From: an uncultured Pelagibacteraceae bacterium
GTDB taxonomy: Bacteria > Pseudomonadota > Alphaproteobacteria > Pelagibacterales > AG-422-B15
Assembly (NCBI GenBank): GCA_902524285.1
Contig: CABZCR010000003.1
Coordinates: 29,469 to 93,468 of the forward strand
DNA: 64,000 nucleotides
Direction: 5' to 3'
The notes under the pieces were generated by a model. That model was not told the DNA's origin. It made no database searches and saw only the letters and a list, made by a program, of their open reading frames with translations. Positions 33,893-44,307 of the stretch are shown in pieces; the stretch's first letter is position 1, and every line of letters starts with the position of its first letter. Both the position numbers and the translations under genes were made by a program.

Positions 33893-34225
33893 CTAACCCC
33901 CAGATTTTTCGGAGAAATATTTATCATATTTATTTTCTTCATTCTCATACATTTTTGCATCAGTTGGAGAGTCTTTCTTCATTGTAATGTTTGGCCATAT
34001 TTCTGAAAACTTTTGATTCACTTCTAGCCATTTTTCATCTTTATCATCTGTATCAGAGATGATTGCATCAACAGGACACTCTGGTTCACACACACCACAA
34101 TCTATGCATTCATCAGGATTAATTACTAGCATATTTTCACCTTCGTAGAAACAATCAACCGGACATACCTCCACGCAATCAGTATATTTGCATTTTATGC
34201 ATTTTTCATTAACTAGGTAGGTCAT
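33893..34225 (-). CDS. fdxA: 7Fe-type ferredoxin FdxA
   Basis: The 110-residue protein has two cluster-binding motifs near the N-terminus: [18 protein letters not shown] and [16 protein letters not shown], the arrangement of [3Fe-4S][4Fe-4S] bacterial ferredoxins. A C-terminal tail ([16 protein letters not shown]) is typical of the alphaproteobacterial FdxA group. It carries electrons in the cytoplasm, with partners not defined. It lies eight bases before carD on the same strand and six bases after the TerB-like gene. Confidence 0.92.
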   Translation of the reverse strand: MTYLVNEKCIKCKYTDCVEVCPVDCFYEGENMLVINPDECIDCGVCEPECPVDAIISDTDDKDEKWLEVNQKFSEIWPNITMKKDSPTDAKMYENEENKYDKYFSEKSGG

Positions 34226-34231
34226 TTTAAA

Positions 34232-34669
34232 CTATTGTGAGAGTTTTTTCTTTATTTCACCAACTTTAAAGTCATCGATATATAAAAGACCAGATATTTT
34301 ACGTACTAAAGCATTTTCATAATCATCAATTCTGCCGTCTGCTATTACAATTTTCCATATCATTTCAATTATCATTATTTTTTCATCGTCATTTAGTAAG
34401 ATATTAATTTTTGATGTGAATTGGTGAATATCATTCGCGTTATCAACAAGTTCATAAGAAGCCTCAAAAAGTTTATTTAACTTATCGTTATCTAAATTAT
34501 AAAAATTACCAAGCAATTTTAATATCTCATCTTTTTCAATCTCATCGAATTCACCATCGTGCAGAGCCGTAGTAACCATCAACGATGCAACAGCTAATTG
34601 AGATGCCTCAAATTCCTCTTCTTTGACATCTTTATTATCTGATAATAGCGTTTTGAATTTATCTAACAT
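34232..34669 (-). CDS. TerB-like (COG4103) alpha-helical protein
   Basis: This 145-residue acidic, all-helical protein has the TerB/DjlA-N pattern: ASLMVTTALHDGEFDEIEKDEILKLL and MIWKIVIADGRIDDYENALVRKIS, each with an acidic D-G-x-D/E motif that may bind metal. Relatives are called tellurite-resistance-like proteins, but a role in tellurite resistance is not supported here since no other ter genes are nearby. It heads the fdxA-carD run. Confidence 0.75.
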   Translation of the reverse strand: MLDKFKTLLSDNKDVKEEEFEASQLAVASLMVTTALHDGEFDEIEKDEILKLLGNFYNLDNDKLNKLFEASYELVDNANDIHQFTSKINILLNDDEKIMIIEMIWKIVIADGRIDDYENALVRKISGLLYIDDFKVGEIKKKLSQ

Positions 34670-34679
34670 AATAACATAT

Positions 34680-34707
34680 TTGTATATTAGAATTTAAAGA
34701 GTACTAT
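34680..34707 (+). promoter_or_regulatory. Candidate promoter upstream of mcm leader
   Basis: TTGTAT and TACTAT are separated by 16 bases on the plus strand. This would start an RNA of about 135 bases ahead of the mcm start codon. AT-richness makes chance matches possible. Confidence 0.35.
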
Positions 34708-34764
34708 ATGTTGTGACCATTATAGAACAAAAGGTGTAGATTATATGTCCGAATCACCAACTTG

Positions 34765-34794
34765 GAATGTTCTTTAAATATTCTAATTTTTTTT
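34765..34794 (+). terminator. Terminator-like hairpin in the mcm leader
   Basis: GAATGTT pairs with AATATTC (one G-U pair) around the five-base loop CTTTA, and eight T residues follow within three bases. It lies about 55 bases before the mcm start codon and overlaps a ten-codon reading frame (34745-34777) whose stop codon falls in the loop. The stem is weak, so termination efficiency is uncertain. Confidence 0.45.
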
Positions 34795-34848
34795 ATTTCT
34801 AATTAACTATATATATCACTTAATCAAAATTTAAAAGTTTCAATAAAA

Positions 34849-37002
34849 ATGACTAATAAATCAAATAATGGCTTTAATACTTGGCAAAAAAGTTTCGAAA
34901 AAGAAACTAAGAAAAATTTTAGTGATGCAATATCAGAGACTGATGAAGGAATAAATATTAAGCCAGTATATACTAAAGATGACATGGAGAACTTTTCATT
35001 TGTTGAAAAGTATTCTCTTCCTGGACAATGGCCATACACAAGAGGTCCTAAGGCATCAATGTACACAAATAGACCTTGGACGATTAGGCAGTATGCTGGA
35101 TTTTCAACTGCTGAGGAGTCCAATGAATTTTATAAAAAGAATTTAGAATCTGGTCAAAAAGGTCTTTCAGTTGCTTTTGATTTGCCAACACATAGGGGAT
35201 ATGACTCAGATGATGATTTGGTAATGGGTGATGTAGGTAAAGCTGGTGTAGCAATAGATACTGTTGAGGATATGAAAATACTTTTTAATAATATTCCTCT
35301 AGATCAAATGTCAGTCTCAATGACTATGAATGGCGCAGTGTTGCCAGTACTTGCATCATTTATTGTTGCAGGAGAAGAACAGGGTGTTGATAGAAGTTTG
35401 CTATCAGGAACAATTCAGAATGATATCTTAAAAGAGTTCATGGTAAGAAATACTTATATATATCCTCCTGAGCCATCGATGAAAATTGTTGCCGATATTA
35501 TTGAATTTACTTCAAAAGAAATGCCTAAGTTTAATTCTATTTCGATTTCAGGTTATCATATGCAAGAAGCCGGTGCTGATAATGTTCTTGAATTAGCTTA
35601 TACTTTAGCTGATGGAATGGAATATGTAAGAGCAGCAATGTCAAAGGGTCTTGATGTTGATGATTTTGCACCGAGGCTCTCTTTCTTTTTTGCAATCGGA
35701 ACGGACTTTTTTATGGAGATTGCTAAATTAAGAGCCGCAAGAACTCTGTGGGCTAAGATCATGAAAGACTTTGGGGCCAAAAATGAAAGATCTCTTATTT
35801 TAAGAACACACTGTCAAACATCTGGCGTATCTTTAACTGAGAAAGATCCTTATAATAACATTATAAGAACATCCTATGAGGCCTTATCTGCTATACTTGG
35901 AGGAACGCAAAGTTTGCATACAAATTCCTTCGATGAAGCAATTGCTTTACCAACAGACGAGTCAGCAAGAATTGCTAGAAATACTCAATTGATTCTTCAA
36001 AATGAAACTGGTGTTACAAAAACAGTCGACCCTCTTGCAGGGTCATTTTTTGTTGAAAACTTAACTGAAGAACTATCAAAAAAAGCCTGGGATATTATTA
36101 CAGAAATTGAGGGATTAGGTGGAATGACCAAAGCTGTTAAAGCAGGGATTCCTAAATTAAAAATTGAAGAGTCTGCAACTAAGAAGCAAGCTAAAGTTGA
36201 CAGCGGATCAAGGGTTGTGGTTGGTGTAAATAAATATAAAAACCCAAAAGAACCATCAGTTGATGTGAGAGTAATTGATAATAATCGCGTTCGAGATGAT
36301 CAAATAAAGAAAATACAGGCAATAAAAGAGTCACGTGATACAACAGCTGTCAAAAAAGCACTTGCTAATTTAACAAATGCTGCAAAAGATGAGACAAATC
36401 TTCTAGTGCCTTGCATAGAAGCCATTAAATTAAGAGCAACGGTTGGAGAAGTTTCAAAGGCATTAGAGCAAGTATATGGTAGACATTTTGCAAAAAGCTT
36501 AAGCGTTTCAGGAGTATATGGTAAACATTTTGAAGGTGATAAAGAATTTATGAAAGTTGAGAGTAAAATTAAGGAATTTGAAAATGTAAATGGTAGAAGA
36601 CCAAGAGTTCTAGTAGTTAAAATGGGTCAGGATGGCCACGATAGGGGGGCAAAGATTGTTGCAACATCATTTGCTGACATGGGTTTTGATGTTGATATGG
36701 GCCCACTATTTCAATCGCCTAAAGATGTTGCAAAGGATGCTATTGAAAATGATGTTCACGCGATTGGAGTTTCAACTTTAGCGGCAGGACATAAAACACT
36801 TGTACCTGAATTAATGAAAGGCCTAAAAGAGATTGATCCTAAGTCAAAGATAGTTGTTTTTGTGGGAGGCATAATTCCAGAACAAGATTACGAATTTCTT
36901 TATGAAAATAATGTATCAGCCATTTTTGGTCCAGGTTCCAACATCATAGAGTCTGCCGAAAAAGTTATCGATTTGATTTCAGATAACTTAAGTAAAGAAT
37001 AG
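34849..37002 (+). CDS. mcmA: Methylmalonyl-CoA mutase (adenosylcobalamin-dependent)
   Basis: This B12 enzyme converts methylmalonyl-CoA to succinyl-CoA. In one 717-residue chain it carries the catalytic barrel, with [61 protein letters not shown] and [15 protein letters not shown]. The C-terminal cobalamin domain has [15 protein letters not shown], with the DxHxxG histidine. The substrate motifs differ clearly from the Ecm paralogue at 14812. It lies three bases before meaB. It serves the last part of the ethylmalonyl-CoA pathway and propionate metabolism. Confidence 0.96.
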   Translation: MTNKSNNGFNTWQKSFEKETKKNFSDAISETDEGINIKPVYTKDDMENFSFVEKYSLPGQWPYTRGPKASMYTNRPWTIRQYAGFSTAEESNEFYKKNLESGQKGLSVAFDLPTHRGYDSDDDLVMGDVGKAGVAIDTVEDMKILFNNIPLDQMSVSMTMNGAVLPVLASFIVAGEEQGVDRSLLSGTIQNDILKEFMVRNTYIYPPEPSMKIVADIIEFTSKEMPKFNSISISGYHMQEAGADNVLELAYTLADGMEYVRAAMSKGLDVDDFAPRLSFFFAIGTDFFMEIAKLRAARTLWAKIMKDFGAKNERSLILRTHCQTSGVSLTEKDPYNNIIRTSYEALSAILGGTQSLHTNSFDEAIALPTDESARIARNTQLILQNETGVTKTVDPLAGSFFVENLTEELSKKAWDIITEIEGLGGMTKAVKAGIPKLKIEESATKKQAKVDSGSRVVVGVNKYKNPKEPSVDVRVIDNNRVRDDQIKKIQAIKESRDTTAVKKALANLTNAAKDETNLLVPCIEAIKLRATVGEVSKALEQVYGRHFAKSLSVSGVYGKHFEGDKEFMKVESKIKEFENVNGRRPRVLVVKMGQDGHDRGAKIVATSFADMGFDVDMGPLFQSPKDVAKDAIENDVHAIGVSTLAAGHKTLVPELMKGLKEIDPKSKIVVFVGGIIPEQDYEFLYENNVSAIFGPGSNIIESAEKVIDLISDNLSKE

Positions 37003-37005
37003 TTA

Positions 37006-37968
37006 ATGGAATTAGTAGATAAGATTATTAAGGGTGAAAGAGCTGCCATTGCTAAAGCTATTACATTAGTTGAGTCCTCAAAAGACTCTGATCAACAAAT
37101 TAGTAGGCAGCTAATATCAGAGTTAATTAAGAAGCCTGGCAAATCAATAAGAGTAGGTTTCTCTGGCCCGCCAGGAGTTGGGAAGTCAACATTCATTGAG
37201 TCCTTTGGAAGTTATTTAGTCAGTCAAAATTATAAGTTAGGTATTTTAGCTATTGATCCATCCTCACAAATTACTGGTGGGTCAATATTAGGAGATAAAA
37301 CTCGAATGGTAGAGATATCAAAAAATCCAAATACTTTTATAAGGTCTACACCGTCAAGAGGCACTTTAGGAGGTATCTCAATGGGAACTCGAGAAGCATC
37401 CATAATATTAGATGCTGCAGGCTATGACTTTATATTTATTGAAACAGTTGGCGTGGGACAATCAGAAATTGTTGCAAGCAATTTAGTTGATATATTTACT
37501 CTTATTGTTGGCCCTGGTTCTGGTGATGAGCTGCAAGGAATAAAAAAAGGTATTACGGAATATGCAGATATATTTATAGTCAATAAAAATGACGGTGAGT
37601 TGAAAATGGAAGCTTCAAAAACTGCCGCTGACTATAAATCAGCCCTGAGTTACTATAAGAAATTAGATGAGCTTGAAAAGCAGGTGTTATTAGTATCTGC
37701 GATTGAGCAAACTGGAATGGAGGATGTTATTAAAACAATTAATCAGATAATTGATCAAAATAAGCTAAAAGGGATATTTGATGAAAGACGTGCTGATCAG
37801 CTTGAATACTGGATCGAAGAAGAGGTAAAAAATATAATTGCATCAGACATAACAAACCGACTGACAAGTAAGGGAAATATTCCAAAATACTCTGAAAAAG
37901 TAATGAAAAATGAAATGTCTATGTACGAAGCAGTTGAAACAATCACAAAAGACACCCTCAAGCAATAA
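37006..37968 (+). CDS. meaB: MeaB/ArgK-family GTPase (methylmalonyl-CoA mutase chaperone)
   Basis: This G3E-family GTPase of 320 residues has a Walker A GFSGPPGVGKSTFIESFG near residue 48, IDPSSQITGGSILGDKTRM, Walker B FIFIETVGVGQSE near 145 and the base-recognition NKND near 192. MeaB gates adenosylcobalamin loading and protects the mutase from inactivation. It directly follows mcmA, confirming the partnership, and may also serve the Ecm encoded 20 kb away. Older databases call this family ArgK, a misnomer. Confidence 0.94.
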   Translation: MELVDKIIKGERAAIAKAITLVESSKDSDQQISRQLISELIKKPGKSIRVGFSGPPGVGKSTFIESFGSYLVSQNYKLGILAIDPSSQITGGSILGDKTRMVEISKNPNTFIRSTPSRGTLGGISMGTREASIILDAAGYDFIFIETVGVGQSEIVASNLVDIFTLIVGPGSGDELQGIKKGITEYADIFIVNKNDGELKMEASKTAADYKSALSYYKKLDELEKQVLLVSAIEQTGMEDVIKTINQIIDQNKLKGIFDERRADQLEYWIEEEVKNIIASDITNRLTSKGNIPKYSEKVMKNEMSMYEAVETITKDTLKQ

Positions 37969-38010
37969 TCATATTGACAATAATTACCAAAAACTTTACT
38001 TAAACTTACT

Positions 38011-38301
38011 ATGACAAAAGCATGTGATTTATCAGGAAAAAAAGTGCAATTTGGCAATAATGTGAGCAAAGCCAATAATAAGACAAGAAGAAAATTTAAT
38101 GTTAATCTTCAGTCTGTAACTTTTAAAAGTGATATTTTAAATAAGAATATAAGGTTCTCTGTAGCTACTTCATCAATCAGAACAGTTTCCAAATTTGGCG
38201 GTATTGATGAATTTTTAACACAAACAAAAAGTAAGAAATTGTCTCAAAAAGCAAAGAGAGTACAACGTGCTATGAATAATGCACAAAAAAAAGCTAGTTA
38301 A
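38011..38301 (+). CDS. rpmB: 50S ribosomal protein L28
   Basis: The 96-residue basic protein begins [32 protein letters not shown], the conserved L28 N-terminus, and continues [19 protein letters not shown]. It has no CxxC zinc pair. It converges with cobT, overlapping its end by eight bases; the rpmB-cobT-cobS neighbourhood is typical of alphaproteobacteria. Confidence 0.95.
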   Translation: MTKACDLSGKKVQFGNNVSKANNKTRRKFNVNLQSVTFKSDILNKNIRFSVATSSIRTVSKFGGIDEFLTQTKSKKLSQKAKRVQRAMNNAQKKAS

Positions 38302-40129
38302 TAGTCTGACGATTTAAATTATTTTCGTTTTCTTCAAAAAGATCTACCAACTGTTCAGTCATTACATCAGCTAATTGTTCTGCATCAACTATTGTAACAG
38401 CTCTTTTGTAGTATCTTGTTACATCGTGGCCAATTCCAACAGCAAGCAATTGAATTGAAGATTTAGACTCTATCCAATTTATAACACCTCGAAGATGTTT
38501 TTCTAAATAATTACCTGTATTTACTGAAAGTGTACTATCATCGACAGGCGCACCATCTGAGATAACCATTAATATTTTTCTTGCTTCATATCTTGCCTGA
38601 AGTCTTTTGTGTGCCCATAACAATGCTTCACCATCTATATTCTCTTTTAAAAGTCCCTCACGCATCATTAATCCAAGATTTTTCTTTGACCTTCTCCACG
38701 GTTCATCAGCCGCTTTATAAATTATATGCCTTAAATCATTTAATCTTCCAGGAGATGGAATTTTTTTATTTTGCATCCAATGCTCTCTGCTCTTTCCACC
38801 TTTCCAAGCTTTAGTGGTAAAGCCGAGTATCTCAACTTTAACGCCGCACCTTTCAAGTGTCCTCGCAAGAATATCTGCACTCATTGCTGCGACTGTTATA
38901 GGGCGACCTCTCATTGAACCTGAGTTATCTATAAGTAATGAAACCACAGTATCTTTGAAATCTGTGTCTTTTTCTTTTTTAAATGACAGTGAATGGTACG
39001 GATCCATAATTATTCTCGTAAGTCTTGAGGTATCAAGCAGTCCTTCCTCAAGATCAAAATCCCAACTTCGATTTTGTTTAGCCAACAGCTTTCTTTGCAG
39101 TCTGTTGGCTAATCTTGAAATTATCATTTGATAAGCTTTTAATTGCTGATCTAGATAAGCCCTTAATCTATTTAGTTCTTCATCTTCACAGATATTTTTT
39201 GCAGTAATAACTTCATCAAATTCCTCAGTATAAATTTCGTATTCGTTGAGTATTTTTTCTACTGAATTTTCTGCTTTGTATTGGGGAGTTGCGTTTTCAG
39301 TATTACCCTCATCTACTTCACTTAATTCATCATTTTCTTGTTGGTCAATATTCATCTCAGTTTCATCATAACCTACCTCTTCCTCAGATTGAGTAGATTC
39401 TTCATCACTAAAGGAAGACTGGTTTTCCATTTCATTGACCTCATTGTTTTCTAGTTGATCAATATTTTGATTTTCCTCTTCTTTGTTGTCTTTATCATCA
39501 CTATTTTCATTATCATAATAATCAAGCTCTCTAATTAGTTCGTTTACATTTTCAGCAAATAGTTTTTGATTATGTATATTTTTTAAAAGTTGATCAGATG
39601 AATCACTAATTTTATTATTCAACCATTTCTTCCATAGATTAAGGGCATTATTTGAGTTAGATGGAAGATAATCAGGATTGATTTTATTTCTTAAATACAA
39701 GTCTATTGCGTCCTCAATATTCAAATCTGATTGCTTTGAAACAGTGTCTAAGTTCTTCTCTCTAAATTTTTGTTCAAAGAGTGTCTTTAAATTAGATTTA
39801 ACCCCTCGCATTAACTTACTACCTATAAGTTGGATTCGAGTATTTTCTAGAACTTCGTAAATTTTCCTATTTTTTTCACCAGAGGGTTCAAATTGTATAT
39901 AGGTTTCCTTGTTGTGATATTTGTACCTAAGAGCCTCATTATCAGCATGCCCGCGTAATTGATTTAAATTTTTTAAGTCCTCATTATTGTCAATTTTAGG
40001 TAGTACAATTTTATTATCAGTTGATGATAGATTATCCTCGAATACAACATCAATTTCCTTATCTTCAGCTATTGCTCGTGTAGTGGAAGATATAGCTTTT
40101 TTGATATCTTCTAAAAAATCTTCTTTCAC
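38294..40129 (-). CDS. cobT: Cobaltochelatase CobT subunit
   Basis: This 611-residue protein resembles the CobT subunit that, with CobS, powers cobalt insertion by CobN in aerobic cobalamin synthesis. A long, very acidic middle region (about residues 205-290) precedes a C-terminal von Willebrand A domain with the metal-ion motif [18 protein letters not shown] near residue 390. The end reads [20 protein letters not shown]. It directly follows cobS, sharing one base. No cobN is in the window. In alphaproteobacteria cobST is often retained with this neighbourhood, so a cobalt role needs support from the rest of the genome. Confidence 0.9.
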   Translation of the reverse strand: MKEDFLEDIKKAISSTTRAIAEDKEIDVVFEDNLSSTDNKIVLPKIDNNEDLKNLNQLRGHADNEALRYKYHNKETYIQFEPSGEKNRKIYEVLENTRIQLIGSKLMRGVKSNLKTLFEQKFREKNLDTVSKQSDLNIEDAIDLYLRNKINPDYLPSNSNNALNLWKKWLNNKISDSSDQLLKNIHNQKLFAENVNELIRELDYYDNENSDDKDNKEEENQNIDQLENNEVNEMENQSSFSDEESTQSEEEVGYDETEMNIDQQENDELSEVDEGNTENATPQYKAENSVEKILNEYEIYTEEFDEVITAKNICEDEELNRLRAYLDQQLKAYQMIISRLANRLQRKLLAKQNRSWDFDLEEGLLDTSRLTRIIMDPYHSLSFKKEKDTDFKDTVVSLLIDNSGSMRGRPITVAAMSADILARTLERCGVKVEILGFTTKAWKGGKSREHWMQNKKIPSPGRLNDLRHIIYKAADEPWRRSKKNLGLMMREGLLKENIDGEALLWAHKRLQARYEARKILMVISDGAPVDDSTLSVNTGNYLEKHLRGVINWIESKSSIQLLAVGIGHDVTRYYKRAVTIVDAEQLADVMTEQLVDLFEENENNLNRQTIN

Positions 40130-41118
40130 TAAACTAAATCAAATTTGCTTGTTTCAGTTGTGACCTCTTCTCCAAAACAGCGTTGATAGTACTCGGCTAT
40201 AATTTGTCTTTCACTTTCATCACACTTATTTAAGAAAGTAAGTTTAAATGCTGCGGAATAATTGTGATCAAAAATTTCAGAATTTTGGGCCCAAGTTAGA
40301 ACTGTCCTGGGACTCATAACCGTTGATATATCTCCATTTGCAAGACCTTTTCTGGATAAATCTGCAACCTTTATCATCAATTCAATGATCTCTTCCTTTT
40401 CAGGGTTATTAAATGAAGGAACTTTCGAAAGCATTATCTTTTTTTCTTGTTCAAGATCTAAATAGTTAAGAGTAGTAACTATGCTCCACCTATCCATCTG
40501 CCCTTGATTTATTTGCTGTGTGCCATGATAAAGTCCAGTTGTATCTCCTAACCCAACGGTGTTTGTGGTTGCAAATAATCTAAAATATGGATTTGGCGTT
40601 AAAACTCTATTCTTATCCAATAATGTAAATTTACCTTCCGACTCTAATACTCTTTGAATGACAAACATAACATCTGGTCTTCCAGCATCATATTCATCAA
40701 ATACTAAAGCTGTAGGTGTTTGTAATGACCAAGGTAAGATCCCGTCTTGAAATTCCGTAACTTGCTTTCCATCATTTAATACGATTGCATCTTTACCAAT
40801 CAAATCAATCCTACTAATGTGACTGTCAAGATTGACTCTTACGCAAGGCCAATTAAGCCGAGCAGCAATCTGTTCAATGTGTGTTGATTTTCCAGTTCCA
40901 TGTAATCCCTGGACCATAACTCTTCTGTTATATTTAAACCCAGACAGTATTGCCATGGTAGTTGCCTTATCAAAACAATAGTTAGAGTCGATTTCAGGAA
41001 CATACTCTGATTTCTTTGAAAACCCCTCAACATGAAGATCTGTATCAAATCCAAAAGCTTGATTCACAGATATAGATATATCTGGTTTACTTTGCATGAG
41101 ATTTTCTGTTGTTGTCAT
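40129..41118 (-). CDS. cobS: Cobaltochelatase CobS subunit (AAA+ ATPase)
   Basis: This MoxR-like AAA+ ATPase of 329 residues forms a hexamer that drives the chelatase. Walker A is [18 protein letters not shown] near residue 73, and Walker [16 protein letters not shown] near 138. [21 protein letters not shown] and SPRTVLTWA also fit CobS. The N-terminal [15 protein letters not shown] is characteristic. It overlaps the J-domain gene by 32 bases and shares one base with cobT, so all three are co-transcribed. Confidence 0.92.
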   Translation of the reverse strand: MTTTENLMQSKPDISISVNQAFGFDTDLHVEGFSKKSEYVPEIDSNYCFDKATTMAILSGFKYNRRVMVQGLHGTGKSTHIEQIAARLNWPCVRVNLDSHISRIDLIGKDAIVLNDGKQVTEFQDGILPWSLQTPTALVFDEYDAGRPDVMFVIQRVLESEGKFTLLDKNRVLTPNPYFRLFATTNTVGLGDTTGLYHGTQQINQGQMDRWSIVTTLNYLDLEQEKKIMLSKVPSFNNPEKEEIIELMIKVADLSRKGLANGDISTVMSPRTVLTWAQNSEIFDHNYSAAFKLTFLNKCDESERQIIAEYYQRCFGEEVTTETSKFDLV

Positions 41119-41626
41119 ATTGTTCCTTTATTGTTTTATAGGCTTCTAAAACCTTAGTTAATTTTTCTTTATTTTTTTCATTGTTACCAACTGTATCAGG
41201 GTGTAATTCTTTTACAATCTTTTTGAATTTAGACTTGATTTCATTGAGTGAACTTTCCTTATTATCAATGCCTAAAGTTGCAAGAGCATTTAAATACTTA
41301 GAACTATAATAACTAGGATGTACGAGCGAATTTTCAAGATTATTCATCCCTTGAAACATTCTCTCTGAAATTTTAGATATTTTTTCAAAATAACTCGTAT
41401 CATTTGATCCTATTTGCTTAGTTTTTCTATGGCCAATTATGTCATTTTCGATAAATGCTTCAATTTCATCGGCTGTCATGTCTGAAAAATAATTCCATTT
41501 TTTGTTATATTCTTTTATGTGTTTTAGACAGAACCAAATGTATTTTCCTAGATCTTTTGGGGAAGACGGAGCGCGATATTCTCCTATTTCTTCGCACCCT
41601 TTAAAATGACATTTTCTTTTGTTCAT
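41087..41626 (-). CDS. J-domain (DnaJ-like) protein upstream of cobS
   Basis: The 179-residue protein has an N-terminal Cys/His segment (CHFKGCEEIGEYRAPSSP, then CLKHIKEYNKKWNYF) and a C-terminal J-domain with the catalytic tripeptide in KKIVKELHPDTVGNN, near residue 140. It should recruit an Hsp70 and stimulate its ATPase. Its 32-base overlap with cobS and the conserved placement beside cobST and bolA suggest a client in that complex, but this is inference. Confidence 0.88.
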   Translation of the reverse strand: MNKRKCHFKGCEEIGEYRAPSSPKDLGKYIWFCLKHIKEYNKKWNYFSDMTADEIEAFIENDIIGHRKTKQIGSNDTSYFEKISKISERMFQGMNNLENSLVHPSYYSSKYLNALATLGIDNKESSLNEIKSKFKKIVKELHPDTVGNNEKNKEKLTKVLEAYKTIKEQYDNNRKSHAK

Positions 41627-41661
41627 ATTGCCTTTTCATATGTTAGATTAGATTAATATAC

Positions 41662-41943
41662 ATGACTCTAGAAGAATCTATAGATAAGAAAATTAATGAC
41701 AATCTAAACCCGTCTTTTTTTAAAATTATAAACTTTTCTGATCAACACAAAAATCATTATGAAGGTGATAACAAAGATACTTCACATATTAAAATCATTA
41801 TTGTTTCAGAATCTTTTGATGGACATTCAAGAATTGAAAGAGAGAGAATTGTTCATAACATACTTAAAGAAGAAATATTGACAGAGATACACTCAATAAG
41901 ATTAAAACTCTATATAAAGTCAGAATATGATTTAATTAAGTGA
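41662..41943 (+). CDS. bolA: BolA-family protein
   Basis: The 93-residue protein has the BolA class II KH-like fold. Conserved parts are NFSDQHKNHYEGD, HIKIIIVSESFDGHSRIERERIVHNILKEEI and the final IHSIRLKLY. BolA proteins work with monothiol glutaredoxins in iron-sulfur cluster trafficking and can act in regulation. It is divergent from the J-domain gene and overlaps the end of the converging CorC-like gene by 12 bases. Confidence 0.9.
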   Translation: MTLEESIDKKINDNLNPSFFKIINFSDQHKNHYEGDNKDTSHIKIIIVSESFDGHSRIERERIVHNILKEEILTEIHSIRLKLYIKSEYDLIK

Positions 41944-43200
41944 TGCAATTTTGACTTGCGAAATCAAATTTCTTTTCGTTTCAATTATTTCGAATTTAAA
42001 TCCATAAAACTGAAAAACTTGCCCAGCTTTAGGAAAGGACCTTGACTCATTTATTATTAAACCAGAAATAGTATTTGCATCTTCATCAGGTAGGTCCCAA
42101 CCAAAACTTCTATTAATGTTTCTTATTTCTGTAGATCCTTGAACTTTAATTGAGCCATCTTTATTTTTCACAATATCAGTTAAATCGATATCATGTTCAT
42201 CGCTGATCTCTCCGACAATCTCTTCAATAATATCCTCAAGACTTATCATTCCATTTAACACACCGTATTCATCGACCACCATGGCTAATTTAATTTTTCT
42301 GTTTAGGTGCATTTGTAATTGATTTTTTAGAGGCGTAGTTTCTGGTACAAACCAAGTTTTAATTAATGATTTCTTAATATCCTCTCTTGAAATTTTTACA
42401 GATTTAAGTTCATTTAGCTTCCTCAACAGATTTTTTGCATGTATTAAGCCAATAATATTTTCATTATTGTCTTTCCATACAGGTATTCTTGTATAAGGAC
42501 TTTCAACAACTTGGTTTATTATTCTTTCAGGATCTTCATCAATATTAACCATAAAGATATTGCTTCTGTGCACCATAATATCCTCAACAGTTGTTTCTGA
42601 TAAATCTAAAATTCCAGTCACCATGTCCTTATCCATTTTAAATAATCTTCCTTCTTTATGATGTAGATCTACAGTTCCCCTAATTTCATCAGCTACTGAT
42701 AAACTTCTTGCGTTCTGGTCATGTTTAATTCCAATTATATTTAAAATAGTAAAAACGATTTTTTCCATCAGCCATGTTACCGGTGCTAAGATAGTTACAA
42801 ATGGTTTTAAAAATGGACTTACTAATAGTGCCATTTTTTCTGCATTCGCAATAGCATAGCTTTTAGGAAGAATTTCTGCAAAAATCACAATTAATGCTGT
42901 CATTATGATTACGGCATAAGCAACACCTGTATTCCCAAAAATTTTGATTAATAAACTCGTAGCTAAAGCTGAAGCAAGAATATTGACTAAATTATTACCA
43001 AGTAAAATCGCTCCAATTAAGGCTTCTTTCTTATTCAATAAATCTATTGCGACATTTGAATTCTTTTTACCCTTCATGCTAAGGCCAGTTAATCTACTTC
43101 GCGTACTTGCTGTTAGTGCTGTTTCTGAGCCAGAGAAAAACGCAGAAAATGCTAAAAGAACTATTATGGCTAAAAATAATACGATAATTTCAAATATCAT
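41932..43200 (-). CDS. CorC/HlyC-type DUF21-CBS domain membrane protein
   Basis: The N-terminal half (about residues 1-150) is a DUF21/CNNM transmembrane domain with AFFSGSETALTASTRSRL. Two CBS domains follow, with DIMVHRSNIFMVN near residue 207 and LAMVVDEYGVLNGMISLEDIIEEIVGEI near 305, then a CorC_HlyC C-terminal domain. Proteins of this layout are linked to magnesium efflux or homeostasis; the haemolysin name is historical. At 422 residues it is full length. It precedes aroB by one base. Confidence 0.88.
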   Translation of the reverse strand: MIFEIIVLFLAIIVLLAFSAFFSGSETALTASTRSRLTGLSMKGKKNSNVAIDLLNKKEALIGAILLGNNLVNILASALATSLLIKIFGNTGVAYAVIIMTALIVIFAEILPKSYAIANAEKMALLVSPFLKPFVTILAPVTWLMEKIVFTILNIIGIKHDQNARSLSVADEIRGTVDLHHKEGRLFKMDKDMVTGILDLSETTVEDIMVHRSNIFMVNIDEDPERIINQVVESPYTRIPVWKDNNENIIGLIHAKNLLRKLNELKSVKISREDIKKSLIKTWFVPETTPLKNQLQMHLNRKIKLAMVVDEYGVLNGMISLEDIIEEIVGEISDEHDIDLTDIVKNKDGSIKVQGSTEIRNINRSFGWDLPDEDANTISGLIINESRSFPKAGQVFQFYGFKFEIIETKRNLISQVKIASLN

Positions 43201-44307
43201 CTAATTTATATAATTATTTATCACGCTGTCTAATTTTCTAGTTGAATATCGATTGGCTAAATAAGCTTTACCTAAATTCCTTAAAAGAATCAGATTTATA
43301 TGATTATTTTTTACTTTTTTATCAGAATTCATTGTCTCTTTAAATTTTTTAAGTGATGTCTTTCTTTTAATATTGTTAGGTATTTTGGTTTTCATTTTTA
43401 ATTTTTCAAAATGATTTTTTATTTTATTAATATTTTTATTTAAGCTATTCCCTTGAAGTGAAGACATATCTAGAGCCATCAAGATGCCAATAGATACAGC
43501 TTCTCCATGTGTTAATGATTTTTGGTAATTATTTATTGCTTCAATAGCATGTCCGAAAGTATGGCCTAAATTAAGTATTGCTCTTATATTTTTTTCCTTT
43601 TCATCTTTTCTTACAATTATTGCTTTATTTTTGCAAGAGTGGAAAACAGCCTCAATTAAATATTTTTTGTTAAATGTCATAAGCTTCGACTCATTATCTA
43701 AAAGCCAATTAAGGAATCTTTTATCCATAATAAGTCCATACTTAATTATTTCAGCATAGCCAGATAAAATCTCCCTTTTTGGAAGAGATTTTAATAGTGA
43801 AACATCCGAAATCACTAATTTAGGTTGGTAAAAAGTACCTATCAGATTTTTGCCTTCTTTAGTATTGACTCCTGTTTTGCCTCCTACTGCAGAGTCGACT
43901 TGCGATAATAATGTTGTAGGTATCTGAATAAAATTAATACCTCTTAATGTGATACTTGCTGTAAAACCAACAATATCGCCAATAACTCCTCCACCAAAAG
44001 CAATTAAAGTATCATTCCTATCAACCTTATATTTGAGAAGTTTAGACGTAATTAAATTAATAGTTTTAATATTTTTGTATTTCTCACCATCATTAATTAT
44101 TATCTTGTTAAAACTTATTTTATTTTTTTTTAGTGAGTTCTCTAATTTTTTTCCGTAAAGCTTATAGATTAATTTATTAGTAATTATAAAAACTCGTAGA
44201 TTTATTAATTTCTTTTTTATTAATGAGCCTGAGCTCAATAAAATATTATCACCAATTAATATCTTATATTCGTCTGTTCCGGTCTTTACCTCTAAAGTTT
44301 TTTTCAT
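43201..44307 (-). CDS. aroB: 3-dehydroquinate synthase
   Basis: This NAD- and metal-dependent enzyme closes the ring in the second shikimate-pathway step. Visible features are NDGEKYKNIKTIN, the dinucleotide motif AFGGGVIGDIVGFTAS near residue 105, IPTTLLSQVDSAVGGKTGVN near 132, and metal ligands in GYAEIIKYGL and LNLGHTFGHAIE. The length of 368 residues fits. It shares one base with aroK and they form an operon with the CBS protein. Confidence 0.95.
   Translation of the reverse strand: MKKTLEVKTGTDEYKILIGDNILLSSGSLIKKKLINLRVFIITNKLIYKLYGKKLENSLKKNKISFNKIIINDGEKYKNIKTINLITSKLLKYKVDRNDTLIAFGGGVIGDIVGFTASITLRGINFIQIPTTLLSQVDSAVGGKTGVNTKEGKNLIGTFYQPKLVISDVSLLKSLPKREILSGYAEIIKYGLIMDKRFLNWLLDNESKLMTFNKKYLIEAVFHSCKNKAIIVRKDEKEKNIRAILNLGHTFGHAIEAINNYQKSLTHGEAVSIGILMALDMSSLQGNSLNKNINKIKNHFEKLKMKTKIPNNIKRKTSLKKFKETMNSDKKVKNNHINLILLRNLGKAYLANRYSTRKLDSVINNYIN

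Noticed and set aside
34232-34669. TerB-like gene as part of a tellurite-resistance or phage-defence cluster
   Set aside because: No other ter genes or defence genes are close; it belongs to the fdxA-carD neighbourhood.
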